Assembly (NCBI GenBank): GCA_029960955.1
Contig: JASBVS010000033.1
Coordinates: 1-64,000 of the forward strand
DNA length: 64,000 nt
Origin: Bacillota bacterium
GTDB taxonomy: Bacteria > Bacillota > Sulfobacillia > JAIMAT01
Direction: 5' to 3'
The notes under the pieces were generated by a model that was given only the letters and a program-made list of their open reading frames with translations, made no database searches and was not told the DNA's origin. This document shows positions 43,096 through 52,299 of the stretch, one piece after another (the stretch's first letter is position 1; every line of letters starts with the position of its first letter). Both the position numbers and the translations under genes were made by a program.

Positions 43096-44412
43096 ATGGT
43101 GGCCAAAGGAAGGACCATGCTGGGCAGCGCGTCGCTTCGCGGCAGGCCTGTCTTCCTGAGCACCTATCCTCCCCAACGCTGCGGGATCGCCACCTTCACG
43201 CAGCACCTGGTGCAGGCGATGGCGGTCGCCGCCGGCGAGCACCCGGCCGTGGTGGCGGTGAGCGACGGTGTCCCGGCCGCGCTCTACCCCGGGGAGGTCG
43301 CGGCGGTGATCGAGCGCGAGGACCGCCCGGCCTACCGCGAGACGGCGCGGGCGCTCAACCGGTCCGGCGCGGTCGCACTGGTGCTCCAGCACGAGTACGG
43401 CATCTTCGGCGGGCCGGACGGCGGCGACGTGCTGGAGCTGGTGGAGGAGCTGGAGATCCCGTGGGTGGTGACGCTCCACACCGTCCTCCGCCACCCGAGC
43501 GCGAGGCAGCGCGAGATCATCCGCCGGCTGGCGGCCGGCGCGCAGCGGGTGGTGGTTCTCGCGCGGCGGGCGCGGGAGATCCTCGTCGACGTCTACCGCG
43601 TCGACCCCGCCCGCCTGCTCCACATCCCGCACGGGGCGCCCGACGGGCTGCCGACCTCGCGGCACGAGGTCAGGCGGCGCCTCGGCCTCGAGAACTCGAC
43701 GGTCCTCTGCACGCTGGGGCTGATCAACCCGGGGAAGGGGATCGAGTACGTGATCGAGGCGCTGCCTGAGCTGGTCGCCGACTTCCCGGACCTGCTCTAC
43801 CTGGTGCTCGGGCAGACGCACCCGGGCATCCTCCGGCAGTGGGGCGAGTCGTACCGGGAGATGCTGAAGGCGCGCGCGCGGCAGCTGGGCGTGGAGGAGC
43901 ACGTGCGCTTCGTCGACGCCTACCTGGACGACGCCACGCTGGTGGAGTACCTGGCGGCCTCCGACCTCTACATCACCCCGTACCTCTCGCCGGAGCAGAT
44001 CTCCAGCGGCACCCTGGCCTACGCCGTAGGGCTGGGCAAGGCGGTCGTCTCCACGCCGTACGCCTACGCCCAGGAGCTGTTGGCGGACGGGCGCGGCCTC
44101 CTGGTCCCCTTCCGGGACGCCGGGGCGATCGCCGAGGCGGTGCGGGCGGTCCTCGGCTCGCCGCGGCTGCGGCGCGGCATGGAGCGGAGGGCGCGGCTGG
44201 TCGGGCGCTCCATGGCCTGGCCGCGGGTGGCGGAGGCGTACGCCGAGCTGCTCGAGGAGGTGGCGGCGCCGGTGGGCGGCAGGGGGGACGGGGCGTCGCT
44301 GGTCTTCTCCCTGGCCGGCAACCGGGCCGCGAGGTTTCCCGGCAAGGGAGGTGTGGCCCGCCATGAAGCTGCCGCATCCCACTCTGGACCATCTCTGGCG
44401 GATGACCGATGA
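43096..44412 (+). CDS. GT4-family glycosyltransferase
   Basis: 438 aa from ATG 43096 with AAGGGG before it. GT-B fold: the N-terminal half has STYPPQRCGIATFTQHL and LQHEYGIFGG, the C-terminal half TLGLINPGKGIEYVIEALP, VRFVDAYLDDATLVEYLAAS and a donor-site YLSPEQISSGTLAYAVGLGK (an EQ..SSGT version of the usual E-x7-E). The donor sugar is unknown; GDP-mannose is a guess from the cupin downstream. The last 45 residues are low-complexity and overlap the next gene. It forms a cassette with the two following genes. Confidence 0.85.
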   Translation: MVAKGRTMLGSASLRGRPVFLSTYPPQRCGIATFTQHLVQAMAVAAGEHPAVVAVSDGVPAALYPGEVAAVIEREDRPAYRETARALNRSGAVALVLQHEYGIFGGPDGGDVLELVEELEIPWVVTLHTVLRHPSARQREIIRRLAAGAQRVVVLARRAREILVDVYRVDPARLLHIPHGAPDGLPTSRHEVRRRLGLENSTVLCTLGLINPGKGIEYVIEALPELVADFPDLLYLVLGQTHPGILRQWGESYREMLKARARQLGVEEHVRFVDAYLDDATLVEYLAASDLYITPYLSPEQISSGTLAYAVGLGKAVVSTPYAYAQELLADGRGLLVPFRDAGAIAEAVRAVLGSPRLRRGMERRARLVGRSMAWPRVAEAYAELLEEVAAPVGGRGDGASLVFSLAGNRAARFPGKGGVARHEAAASHSGPSLADDR

Positions 44413-45466
44413 GACGGGCATCATCCAGCATGCCAGCGGCAGCGTCCCCGAGCGCGCCACGGGCTACACCACGGACGACAACGCGCGGGCGCTGATCGCG
44501 GCGCTCTGGGCCTTCCAGCAGGGCGAGCGCGAGGCGGCGACGCTGGTCGACCGCTACATGGCCTTCCTCGGCTGGGCCCGGCAGGCCGACGGGGGCTTCC
44601 ACAACGAGTTCGGCTACGACCGGCGCCCGATCCCGGGCGGCCGCAGCGAGGACGCCACGGGACAGGCGATCTGGGCGCTGGGCGAAACGGTCGCCTCCCG
44701 CGAGAGGCGCTGGTCGGAGACGGCACTCCTCTGGCTGGAGCGCTCGCTGGACGAGGCGGCGCACCTGCACTACGTCCGCGCGGTCGCCTTCGCCCTCCTC
44801 GGCCTCGCCCGCGCGGCCTCGGCGGGGCCGGGGGAGGCGCTGGCCCGCCGGCTGGCGGAGACGGCGGAAGGACTGACAGGCTTCCTCCTGGAGCGATACC
44901 ATGCCGAGAGGCGGCCGGAGTGGGAGTGGCTGGAGGACCGGCTCACCTACGCCAACGGCTGCCTTCCCGCCGCCCTCCTGGCGGCCGGGCGGACCTGGGG
45001 CTGGAGCGAGGCCACCCGGGCAGGCCAGGTGATGCTCCGCTGGCTCGACGGCGTCTCCTGGGAGGGCGACCTCCTGGTGCCGGTGGGCAACCGCGGCTGG
45101 TACGTCCGCGGCGGCGAGAAGGCGCGCTTCGACCAGCAGCCCGTCGATCCGGCCTGGATGGTCCTCGCCCACGCCGAGGCGGCGGTGACGCTGCGCAGGA
45201 AGCGCCACCTCGAGCGGGCGCAGGAGGCGCTCGCCTGGTTCGGCGGCCGGAACCTGCTCGGCCGGCCGCTCGTCGACCCGCTGAGCGGCGGTTGCCACGA
45301 CGGCCTGGGCCCCGAGGGGCTCAACCGGAACGAGGGCGCCGAGTCGACCCTGGCGTGGCTGCTCGGCTTCTACGCGGTCGAGCGGGCGCGCCTCGCCCTG
45401 GCCGGGACGAGCGTCGAGTCGACGCGCTGGGCCGAGGCCTCCGGCCTGGGCGCGACGGGCAGTTGA
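44363..45466 (+). CDS. Probable (alpha/alpha)6-barrel carbohydrate enzyme
   Basis: 367 aa. ATG 44363 is preferred, since GGGAGGTG precedes it by about 10 bases; GTG 44351 would fall within that SD. The sequence alternates helices with aromatic- and acid-rich loops, as in six-hairpin glycosidases: HASGSVPERATGYTTDDNAR, DGGFHNEFGYDRRP, GRSEDATGQAIWALGE, DRLTYANGCLPAALLA, and GGCHDGLGPEGLNRNEGAES. I cannot assign a GH family. The coupling to a GT4 enzyme suggests it trims, transfers or senses the same glycan. Several Asp/Glu residues could be catalytic. Confidence 0.7.
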   Translation: MKLPHPTLDHLWRMTDETGIIQHASGSVPERATGYTTDDNARALIAALWAFQQGEREAATLVDRYMAFLGWARQADGGFHNEFGYDRRPIPGGRSEDATGQAIWALGETVASRERRWSETALLWLERSLDEAAHLHYVRAVAFALLGLARAASAGPGEALARRLAETAEGLTGFLLERYHAERRPEWEWLEDRLTYANGCLPAALLAAGRTWGWSEATRAGQVMLRWLDGVSWEGDLLVPVGNRGWYVRGGEKARFDQQPVDPAWMVLAHAEAAVTLRRKRHLERAQEALAWFGGRNLLGRPLVDPLSGGCHDGLGPEGLNRNEGAESTLAWLLGFYAVERARLALAGTSVESTRWAEASGLGATGS

Positions 45467-45477
45467 AACGGAGGCGG

Positions 45478-45855
45478 ATGGGCGTGAGCGAAGCGCAGGC
45501 GCAGGTCGACAGCCCGACCAGGATCGTCGAGAAGCCCTGGGGGCGCGAGATCTGGTGGGCGCAGACCGACCGCTACGTCGGCAAGATCATCGAGGTGAAG
45601 GCGGGCGGTTCCCTCAGCCTCCAGTACCACGAGCGGAAGATGGAGAGCATGTACTTCGTCGAAGGAAGCGGAACCCTCCTCCTCGGCGAGCGGGAGATCC
45701 CCATCCGGCCCGGGCTGCACGTGACCATCCCGCCCCTCACCCGCCACCGCGTCACCGCCACGGCGGACGTCCGCTTCTTCGAGGTCTCCACGCCCGAGGT
45801 GGAGGACGTGGTCCGGCTGGAGGACGCCTACGGGCGGGCCGGCCGGAGCGCGTGA
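45478..45855 (+). CDS. Cupin, mannose-6-phosphate isomerase type II-like
   Basis: 125 aa from ATG 45478 (GGAGG 4 bases before) or GTG 45484 (better spacing). A single cupin domain: EKPWGREIWWAQTDRYVG, SLSLQYHERKMESMYFVEGS, LHVTIPPLTRHRV. The metal ligands His, Glu and the later His appear present. The VEKPWG start is that of the isomerase domain of GMP/PMI proteins, so it may interconvert mannose-6-P and fructose-6-P or bind a sugar nucleotide. It closes the sugar cassette and ends at a strong hairpin. Confidence 0.8.
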   Translation: MGVSEAQAQVDSPTRIVEKPWGREIWWAQTDRYVGKIIEVKAGGSLSLQYHERKMESMYFVEGSGTLLLGEREIPIRPGLHVTIPPLTRHRVTATADVRFFEVSTPEVEDVVRLEDAYGRAGRSA

Positions 45856-45890
45856 AAGCGGGGCCCGGGGCCGGCGGGCGGGCGAAGCGG

Positions 45891-45921
45891 GCGGCCGGGG
45901 CGCGCGGTGCGCCCCGGCCGC
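45891..45921. terminator. Perfect 13-bp GC hairpin between convergent genes
   Basis: GCGGCCGGGGCGC (45891-45903), loop gcggt, GCGCCCCGGCCGC (45909-45921). There is no U-run, but it sits exactly between the convergent cupin and ABC permease genes and likely limits read-through both ways. Confidence 0.55.
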
Positions 45922-45954
45922 CTTGGCCGCCCTCCGGCGCCCCCGCCCGCCGCG

Positions 45955-47331
45955 TCAGCGGCGGAGCGCCTCCACGGGTTCGAGCGCGGCGGCCGAGAGG
46001 GCGGGGTAGACGCCGAAGACCAGGCCGGAGCCCAGCGCCACCAGCACCGCGACCTGCACCGCCTGCGCGGTGACCACGGTCTCGAAGCCGTAGCGCGTGA
46101 AGAGATGGCTTCCCCAGAGCCCCGCGGCCACGCCCGCCACGGCGCCGATGGCGCTCAGGAGGAGCGCCTCCAGGAGGAACTGGGCCACCAGGTCGCCCTG
46201 CTTGGCGCCCAGCGCCCGGCGCAGGCCGATCTCGCCGGTCCGCTCGGCCACCGCCACCAGCATGATGTTCATGATGCCCAGCCCGCCCACCAGCAGCGAG
46301 ACGGCCGCCATGCCGCCGAGGAGAAGCGTCATCACGCGGTTGGCCCGGTCGGCTTCCTGGACCATCTGGTTCATGTTGGTGATGCTCAGCAGCTCCTGGC
46401 CGGAAGGAAGCGGGGAACCCGCCTGCGGCGCCCCGCCGCCGGGAGGGGCGGGCGGCTTGACGGGGGCGGCGCCGCCCGGAACCACCTCCAGCGCGCCGGG
46501 CGGAGCCCCGACCGGGCCCCCGCCCTGCGCGGGGCCGCCCGGGCCGGGCGCGCCGGCCGGCGTGGGGGCCGACTGGTCGAGGCCCAGCTGGCGGCGGAAG
46601 ATGCGCCCGAGCTGGGCGACGGCCAGCTGCGCCTCCTCGGGCGAGCGCGCCTTCACCCAGATCTCGTCCGCGTCGTTCCGCTGCATCAGCTCCTCGGCGA
46701 GGGTGTAGGGGATGAGGATGCTCCGGTCCACTTCCTGGGGGTCGCCCGGGCGGGGGGCCAGCACCCCCATGATGCGGAACTCCTGGCCGCCCACGGTCAG
46801 GCTGTGCCCGGTCGGATCCCGCCCGTTGAGGAGGCCGCGGGCCACCTCGTAGCCGAGGACGGCCACGTGCAGCCGCTGGCTGACGTGGAAGTCGTTGAAG
46901 AAGCGGCCGGAGAGCAGGTCGAGGCCCCGCACCTGCGCGTACTCGGCGGAGACCCCGAGCACCGGTAGGCTCCCCCGGGTCCAGCGCCAGCGGACCGGCA
47001 GGGACTTGCGCAGGATGGGCGTCGCGGCCTCCAGGGAAGGGACGCGCTCCACCAGCGTCGCCGCTTCCGCAGGGTCGAGCTGCACCTTGGGGTCCTCCGC
47101 CTTGATGACGATCACGTTGCTCCCCAGGCGTTCGAACTGCTGGACCACCGCCTCGCGCGCGCCCTCGCCGATCGCCATCAGGCTGATCACCGAGGCGACG
47201 CCGATGCCCACCCCGAGCACGGTGAGGACGGAGCGGAGCGGCCAGGCCAGCACCCCGTGCCAGGCCATCTGGAGGGCGAAGGCCAGCCGCACCAGCCACC
47301 GTCTGGCCGCACCTGCCATCCGCGGGATCAC
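45955..47331 (-). CDS. MacB-type ABC transporter permease
   Basis: 458 aa from GTG 47331 after AGGAGGTGA. An N-terminal membrane helix (LRSVLTVLGVGIGVASVISL) is followed by a MacB core periplasmic domain (GREAVVQQFERLGSN, VLGVSAEYAQVRGLDLLSG), an unusual Gly/Pro/Ala-rich insertion of about 60 residues (from about 245), and three C-terminal helices with MNIMLVAVAERTGEIGLRRA and the ending ALEPVEALRR. It is the FtsX-like membrane part of a MacAB export or stress system. It forms an operon with the adaptor and ATPase. Confidence 0.92.
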   Translation of the reverse strand: MIPRMAGAARRWLVRLAFALQMAWHGVLAWPLRSVLTVLGVGIGVASVISLMAIGEGAREAVVQQFERLGSNVIVIKAEDPKVQLDPAEAATLVERVPSLEAATPILRKSLPVRWRWTRGSLPVLGVSAEYAQVRGLDLLSGRFFNDFHVSQRLHVAVLGYEVARGLLNGRDPTGHSLTVGGQEFRIMGVLAPRPGDPQEVDRSILIPYTLAEELMQRNDADEIWVKARSPEEAQLAVAQLGRIFRRQLGLDQSAPTPAGAPGPGGPAQGGGPVGAPPGALEVVPGGAAPVKPPAPPGGGAPQAGSPLPSGQELLSITNMNQMVQEADRANRVMTLLLGGMAAVSLLVGGLGIMNIMLVAVAERTGEIGLRRALGAKQGDLVAQFLLEALLLSAIGAVAGVAAGLWGSHLFTRYGFETVVTAQAVQVAVLVALGSGLVFGVYPALSAAALEPVEALRR

Positions 47332-47342
47332 GGCGTCACCTC

Positions 47343-49174
47343 CTAGCCGCCCGAGCCCGAGCCGGGAGCCGAGCCGCCGGCGCCTCCGGGAGAGCCGCCG
47401 CCGGGAGCGCCCCCGCCGGAGCCGCCCGGAGCACCCTGGCCGCCCGGGGTGGAGGAGCCCGGGGAGCCCGGCAGGAGGCTGGGCGAGGTGAGGTGCTGGC
47501 TGGGCAGGAGGTCGGCCGAGCTGCCGGTGATCACGCGGTCGCCCGGCTTGAGGCCGGAGAGCACCTGGGCGTAGCGGTCGTTGACCAGCCCCAGCTTGAC
47601 GACCACGGTCCGCGTCGTGCCGTTCTTCTCCAGCACCTCCACCTTCGACTGGCCGTCTTCCTCGAAGATGGCCTCCACCGGCACCAGCAGGGCGTCCTTG
47701 GCGCTGCCGGCGTCGATGTGGGCCCGGGCCTGCATCCCGGGGCGCAGCTCGGGCACGCCGTCCACCTGGATGAGGACCTGGAACTGCGTCACGCCGCTCT
47801 GGTCCTTGCCCATCATGGCCACGTTGGTCACCGTGCCGTGCAGCACTCGCCCCGGCAGGGCGTCCACCGTCACCTGAACCGACGCTCCCTGCTTCACCTT
47901 GACGATGTCCACGTCGCTCACCTGGGCGAAGAGCTGCATGTGGGCGGTGTTGAGCACCTGGCCGAGATACTGGCCCGGTTGCAGGGTGGCGCCCGGTTGC
48001 AGGGGAGGCATGCCGACCACGATGCCGTCCATGGGCGAGCGGACCTCGAGCAGGCTCGCCTGGGCCTGGTCCTGGGCCAGCTTCTGCTCGGCGTCGCGCA
48101 GGGTCTGGAGCTTCGCCTCCACCGTGGACTGGAATGTGCTTCCTGCAAGGGTCAGGATGGGGTCGCCCCGGTGGACCGGCTGCCCGTCCTGGACGAAGAT
48201 CCGGGTGACGGAGGCGTCGGCGGGGCTGGTCAGCGCCTCGCTCTGCCCGTAGCTCTTGATCTGCTGGCAGTAGCGGAGCCAGTTGAGCGAGGCGGGCTGG
48301 CCCGAGTCGGGGTTCGGGGAGCGGGGCGGGTTGCCCGGGGCGAAACCGACCTGGGCCTGCATGCCCGGGCGGAGGAGGCCCGGGTTGACGCCTTCCAGGG
48401 TGACCCAGTAGACGAACTGGGAGGGTCCGCTCGCCTGGCCGCCGGAGTCCGACTGGGCGGCGGGGCTGCAGTTGTTCAGCTCGGAGAGCGGCGTGGGGAT
48501 GGGGTTGGGGTTGACGTCGGTCACCTGCGCCGGGACCAGCCCGTCGAACTCGTCGAAGCGGAGGTAGGCCGTCTCTCCCTTCCGCACGCCGGCCAGCTCG
48601 CCCGGCGCCACCCGCGCCACGAGGACGAAGTGGGAGTCGTCCACCACCTGGGCCAGCAGCTGCCCCTGCTTCACCTGGCTGCCCAGGGTGGCCGAGAGGC
48701 CGGTCACCCGGCCGTCGATGGGCGCCGTCACGGTGATGCCGCGCGCCGGGTCGATCCCGTCCACCTGCTCGGGCGTCACGCCCAGCAGCTGGGCCAGGTC
48801 GAGCCGCGCCTGCTGGACGGTCTGGCTGTCCTGCTGCAGCTGCTGCTCCAGGGCCGGAGCCGCGAGGCGCGCCACCACCTGGCCGGCGCGCACGGGATCG
48901 CCCTCGTGGACGAGCATCTCCTGCAGCACGTACGACGGAGCCGCCCCGGGGTTCTGGCCGGGCGTGAAGGGGACCATGAGGCCGCTCCCCTCGGCGGGGT
49001 TGAGCGGTCCGGTCGTGTCCACGCCGACCGAGATGTCGCCCCGCGCCACCGTGGCGGTGGCGTAGAGCGGCGCCTGGGTCGTCTGCACGGGCGGAGGAAG
49101 GAGCTGGCGGTAGGCGAGGTAGCCGCCTCCCAGGACGACCAGCACGACCGCCAGCGTCGCTGCCACCCTGCGGA

Positions 49175-49178
<4 letters not shown>
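47343..49178 (-). CDS. HlyD/MacA-type membrane fusion protein, long form
   Basis: 611 aa from GTG 49178 (GGGGGTG 8 bases before), overlapping the ATPase stop. One N-terminal membrane helix (VAATLAVVLVVLGGGYLAYR), then two lipoyl-like/beta-barrel repeats: GDPVRAGQVVARLA with ITVTAPIDGRVTG, and later GQPVHRGDPILTLAG with LEVRSPMDGIVVGMPP, each followed by HFVLVARV or HMQLFAQVSD. MacA proteins usually carry one such unit, so this is a duplicated, longer adaptor. The C-terminus is a 65-residue Gly/Pro/Ser tail. Two Cys (NNCSP, RYCQQ) are unusual and might form a disulfide. Confidence 0.88.
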
Positions 49179-49957
<779 letters not shown>

Positions 49958-50145
49958 CTTCCTCCCTCCAGGGGCCGTGAAGTGGGGTGGCTCCGCCCGG
50001 TCGGGACGGCCGCCGGGCGACGAGCCGCCATAGCCAGAGACGCGTCACCTGTGGCGATGGTTCCCTGTCATGGGAGAGCTCTCCTACCTGCGCGGGAGGA
50101 AGCCGACCCGGCATAGAGATGAAGCTGCGGAAAGGGGGGTCGGAG

Positions 50146-51141
50146 GTGGCGAGCGAGGCCGGCCGCGCCGTGGCGGAGGCGCTGGAGAGGGGCGAGATCG
50201 AGCCGCTGGAGGCGCTCCGCCGCCTCCGCCGCCTGCCCGCCACACGGCCGGAGGCGAGCGCGCCGGCCGCCGAGCCGGGCGCGGCGCCGAGCGCGCCCGG
50301 CGCGCCCGCGGCGGAGGGGCAGGCCGAGCTCGAGCGGGCGCTGGCGGAGCTCGACCGCCTGGTGGGGCTGGAGGAAGTGAAGCGGCTCGTGCGCGAGCTG
50401 ATCGACTTCGTGGAGGTGCAACGCCGCCGCCAGGCGCACCACCTCGTGACCGAACCGACCGTCCTCCACGCCGTCTTCCGCGGCAACCCCGGCACGGGCA
50501 AGACCACGGTCGCCCGGCTGCTGGCAAGGATCTACCAGGCGCTCGGCCTGCTGGAGCGCGGCCACCTGGTGGAGGTGGAGCGGGCCGACCTGGTCGGGGA
50601 GTACATCGGCCACACCGCGCAGAGGACGCGCGAGCAGGTGCGGCGGGCGCTGGGCGGCATCCTCTTCGTCGACGAGGCCTACTCGCTGGCCCGCGGCGGG
50701 GAGAAGGACTTCGGCAAGGAGGCCATCGACGTCCTCGTCAAGGCGATGGAGGACTACCGGGGCCGCTTCGTCCTCATCCTGGCCGGCTACCGGCTGGAGA
50801 TGGAGTACTTCCTGGCGCAGAACCCGGGGCTCCGCTCGCGCTTCCCGATCCAGATCGACTTCCCCGACTTCGACGTCGACCAGCTGGTCTCCATCTGCGA
50901 ACTGATGTTTGCCGAACGGGAGTACCGGCCCTTGCGCGAGGCGATCGAACAGCTGCGCCGGCTGCTCGCCCACCCCGGATGGACGCTGCCGGCGGTCCAG
51001 GGGAACGCGCGTTTGATCCGCAACCTGGTGGAGCGGGCCATCCGGCGCCAGGCGAGCCGCGTCATCCGCGAGGACCGGCGCAGCCGGGAGGAGCTGATGG
51101 AGATCACCGTCGACGACCTGCTGGGGGACCTCCCGCGATGA
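50146..51141 (+). CDS. spoVK: Stage V sporulation protein K-like AAA ATPase
   Basis: 331 aa. GTG 50146 is favoured, as AAAGGGGGG stands 6 bases before it; ATG 50119 has no SD. After an Ala/Pro-rich start of about 65 residues comes a CbbX/SpoVK AAA domain: LDRLVGLEEVKRLVRELIDF, VFRGNPGTGKTTVARLLARI (Walker A), GEYIGHTAQRTRE, GILFVDEAYSL (Walker B), then RSRFPIQIDFPDF. In B. subtilis spoVK is needed for late spore maturation and lies before a GTPase gene and glnRA, the same order as here. Confidence 0.93.
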   Translation: MASEAGRAVAEALERGEIEPLEALRRLRRLPATRPEASAPAAEPGAAPSAPGAPAAEGQAELERALAELDRLVGLEEVKRLVRELIDFVEVQRRRQAHHLVTEPTVLHAVFRGNPGTGKTTVARLLARIYQALGLLERGHLVEVERADLVGEYIGHTAQRTREQVRRALGGILFVDEAYSLARGGEKDFGKEAIDVLVKAMEDYRGRFVLILAGYRLEMEYFLAQNPGLRSRFPIQIDFPDFDVDQLVSICELMFAEREYRPLREAIEQLRRLLAHPGWTLPAVQGNARLIRNLVERAIRRQASRVIREDRRSREELMEITVDDLLGDLPR

Positions 51142-51743
51142 GCCGGGAGGCGCCGCTGGCGCTGCTGGTCGGCCGCCCGGGGGTGGGCAAGAGCGCGCTT
51201 CTGCGGCTCCTCTCGGCCTCGCCCGGCGAGCCGGGGAGGGGTTGGCCGCTGCGCCCGCCCCTGGGGCGGCGTCCGCCGGAGCGGGCGCTGCCGCCGGCGC
51301 CGCTGGGCGTCGCCCGCCGCTTGCTCCGCTTCGACGTGGGGCGCGGGCGCCTCGAGCGGCTCCTCGTGGTGGAGGGGGCGCCGGTGCCGGAGCGTCTCCC
51401 CGAGGCGATGGCGGAGCGGCGGCGCCTGGGCGAGACGCTCCTCCTCCTGGAGGAGGCGGCGGTGATCCTGCACGTCCTGGACGGGCCGGCGCTGGGCGTG
51501 GAAGGGGAGGGGAACTGGCTCCATCCCCTCGACGCCGAACTGCAGGCGCTGGGCCTCCGCCGGCCCGCCTACGCCGCGGTGGTCAGCGGCACCGACCGGC
51601 CGTGGGGCCCCACGGGCCTCTCCCGGCTTCGCGAGCGCTGGCCGGGCGTCCCCGTCTTCCCCTTTGCCGCGGCCACGCGCGAGGGCGTGCGCGAGATCCG
51701 CTCCTGGCTGAGGGAGCAGCTCGTCCGGGCGCGCGTCCGTTGA
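51138..51743 (+). CDS. Degenerate P-loop GTPase-like protein
   Basis: 201 aa, ATG overlapping the spoVK stop. G1 is clear (GRPGVGKS, 12-19). The G3 DxxG region reads LLVVEGAPVPERLPEAM, so the usual DTPG is missing, and G4 NKxD reads VVSGTDRPWG. A C-terminal FPFAAATREGVREIRSWL resembles the G5 SAxxxxG.. segment. In bacilli hflX (ynbA) stands here; this protein is far shorter and may be a diverged GTPase that binds nucleotide differently or works with SpoVK. Its last codons contain the -35 of the glnR promoter. Confidence 0.7.
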   Translation: MSREAPLALLVGRPGVGKSALLRLLSASPGEPGRGWPLRPPLGRRPPERALPPAPLGVARRLLRFDVGRGRLERLLVVEGAPVPERLPEAMAERRRLGETLLLLEEAAVILHVLDGPALGVEGEGNWLHPLDAELQALGLRRPAYAAVVSGTDRPWGPTGLSRLRERWPGVPVFPFAAATREGVREIRSWLREQLVRARVR

Positions 51744-51799
51744 CAGGACATTTCGTGGCCGCTACTGTAGCGGCGGCACATGGCATGATTTCCTGCCAT
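51740..51799 (+). promoter_or_regulatory. glnRA promoter with two palindromes
   Basis: TTGACA (51740-51745) and TACTGT (51763-51768) are 17 bases apart. GCCGCTACTGTAGCGGC (51758-51774), a perfect 7-bp inverted repeat, covers the -10. ATGGCA (51780-51785) and TGCCAT (51794-51799) form a second dyad just downstream. The known GlnR/TnrA box TGTNA-N7-TNACA is not present, so the operator has diverged or another regulator acts. Confidence 0.65.
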
Positions 51800-51831
51800 T
51801 TAACCCCGGAAGCGGGCAGGGGGCGGGAAGG

Positions 51832-52299
51832 TTGGACCGGCAGTCCGGCGGCGAAGAGCCCGTCTTCTCGATCGGTACCGTCGAAAAGTTGACCGGTTTG
51901 ACCAGCCGGCAGATCCGTTACTACGAGACGAAGGGCCTGGTCCGGCCCGGGCGGACGCCCGGGCATCAGCGCGTCTACACGCGCGCGCAGGTGGAGCGCC
52001 TGCGCCAGATCAAGCGCCTGCTGGACGAAGGAAGGAGCCTGCAGAGCATCGCCGAGGAGCTGGCGTCGGCGGAGCAGGAAGCCGCGCACGAGGCGGTCCG
52101 CTACGCGGCGCCGGAGCGCTTCCTGCGCCACGGGCTGACCTCGCTCTACCCGGTGCGCGAGGCGGGGGAGCTGACGCGGCTGCTGGAGAGCCGCCGGCGC
52201 GAGGAGCGGGCGGCGGAGAGGGAATCGGGGGCCGGCGCCGGCGAGAGCGGCCGGCGCGGGCGCGGCAGGAGGCGGAGAGATGGCCAGGAGGACGCCTGA
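51832..52299 (+). CDS. glnR: MerR-family regulator GlnR
   Basis: 155 aa from TTG 51832 after GGGGGCGGGAAGG. Mer[44 protein letters not shown], then [20 protein letters not shown]. The [21 protein letters not shown] pattern and the position directly before glnA identify it as GlnR, which represses glutamine synthetase when feedback-inhibited GlnA signals nitrogen excess. The C-terminal tail, which in GlnR senses GlnA, is Arg/Glu-rich here. It overlaps glnA by 20 bases. Confidence 0.92.
   Translation: MDRQSGGEEPVFSIGTVEKLTGLTSRQIRYYETKGLVRPGRTPGHQRVYTRAQVERLRQIKRLLDEGRSLQSIAEELASAEQEAAHEAVRYAAPERFLRHGLTSLYPVREAGELTRLLESRRREERAAERESGAGAGESGRRGRGRRRRDGQEDA

Noticed and set aside
42215..43159. 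Alternative plus-strand ORFs across the miaA patch
   Set aside because: They arise because AT-richer DNA changes the stop pattern; the MiaA frame remains continuous with all motifs.
51740..51831. Canonical GlnR/TnrA box upstream of glnR
   Set aside because: TGT..ACA triplets occur but the spacing and inner A/T of TGTNA-N7-TNACA are not met.
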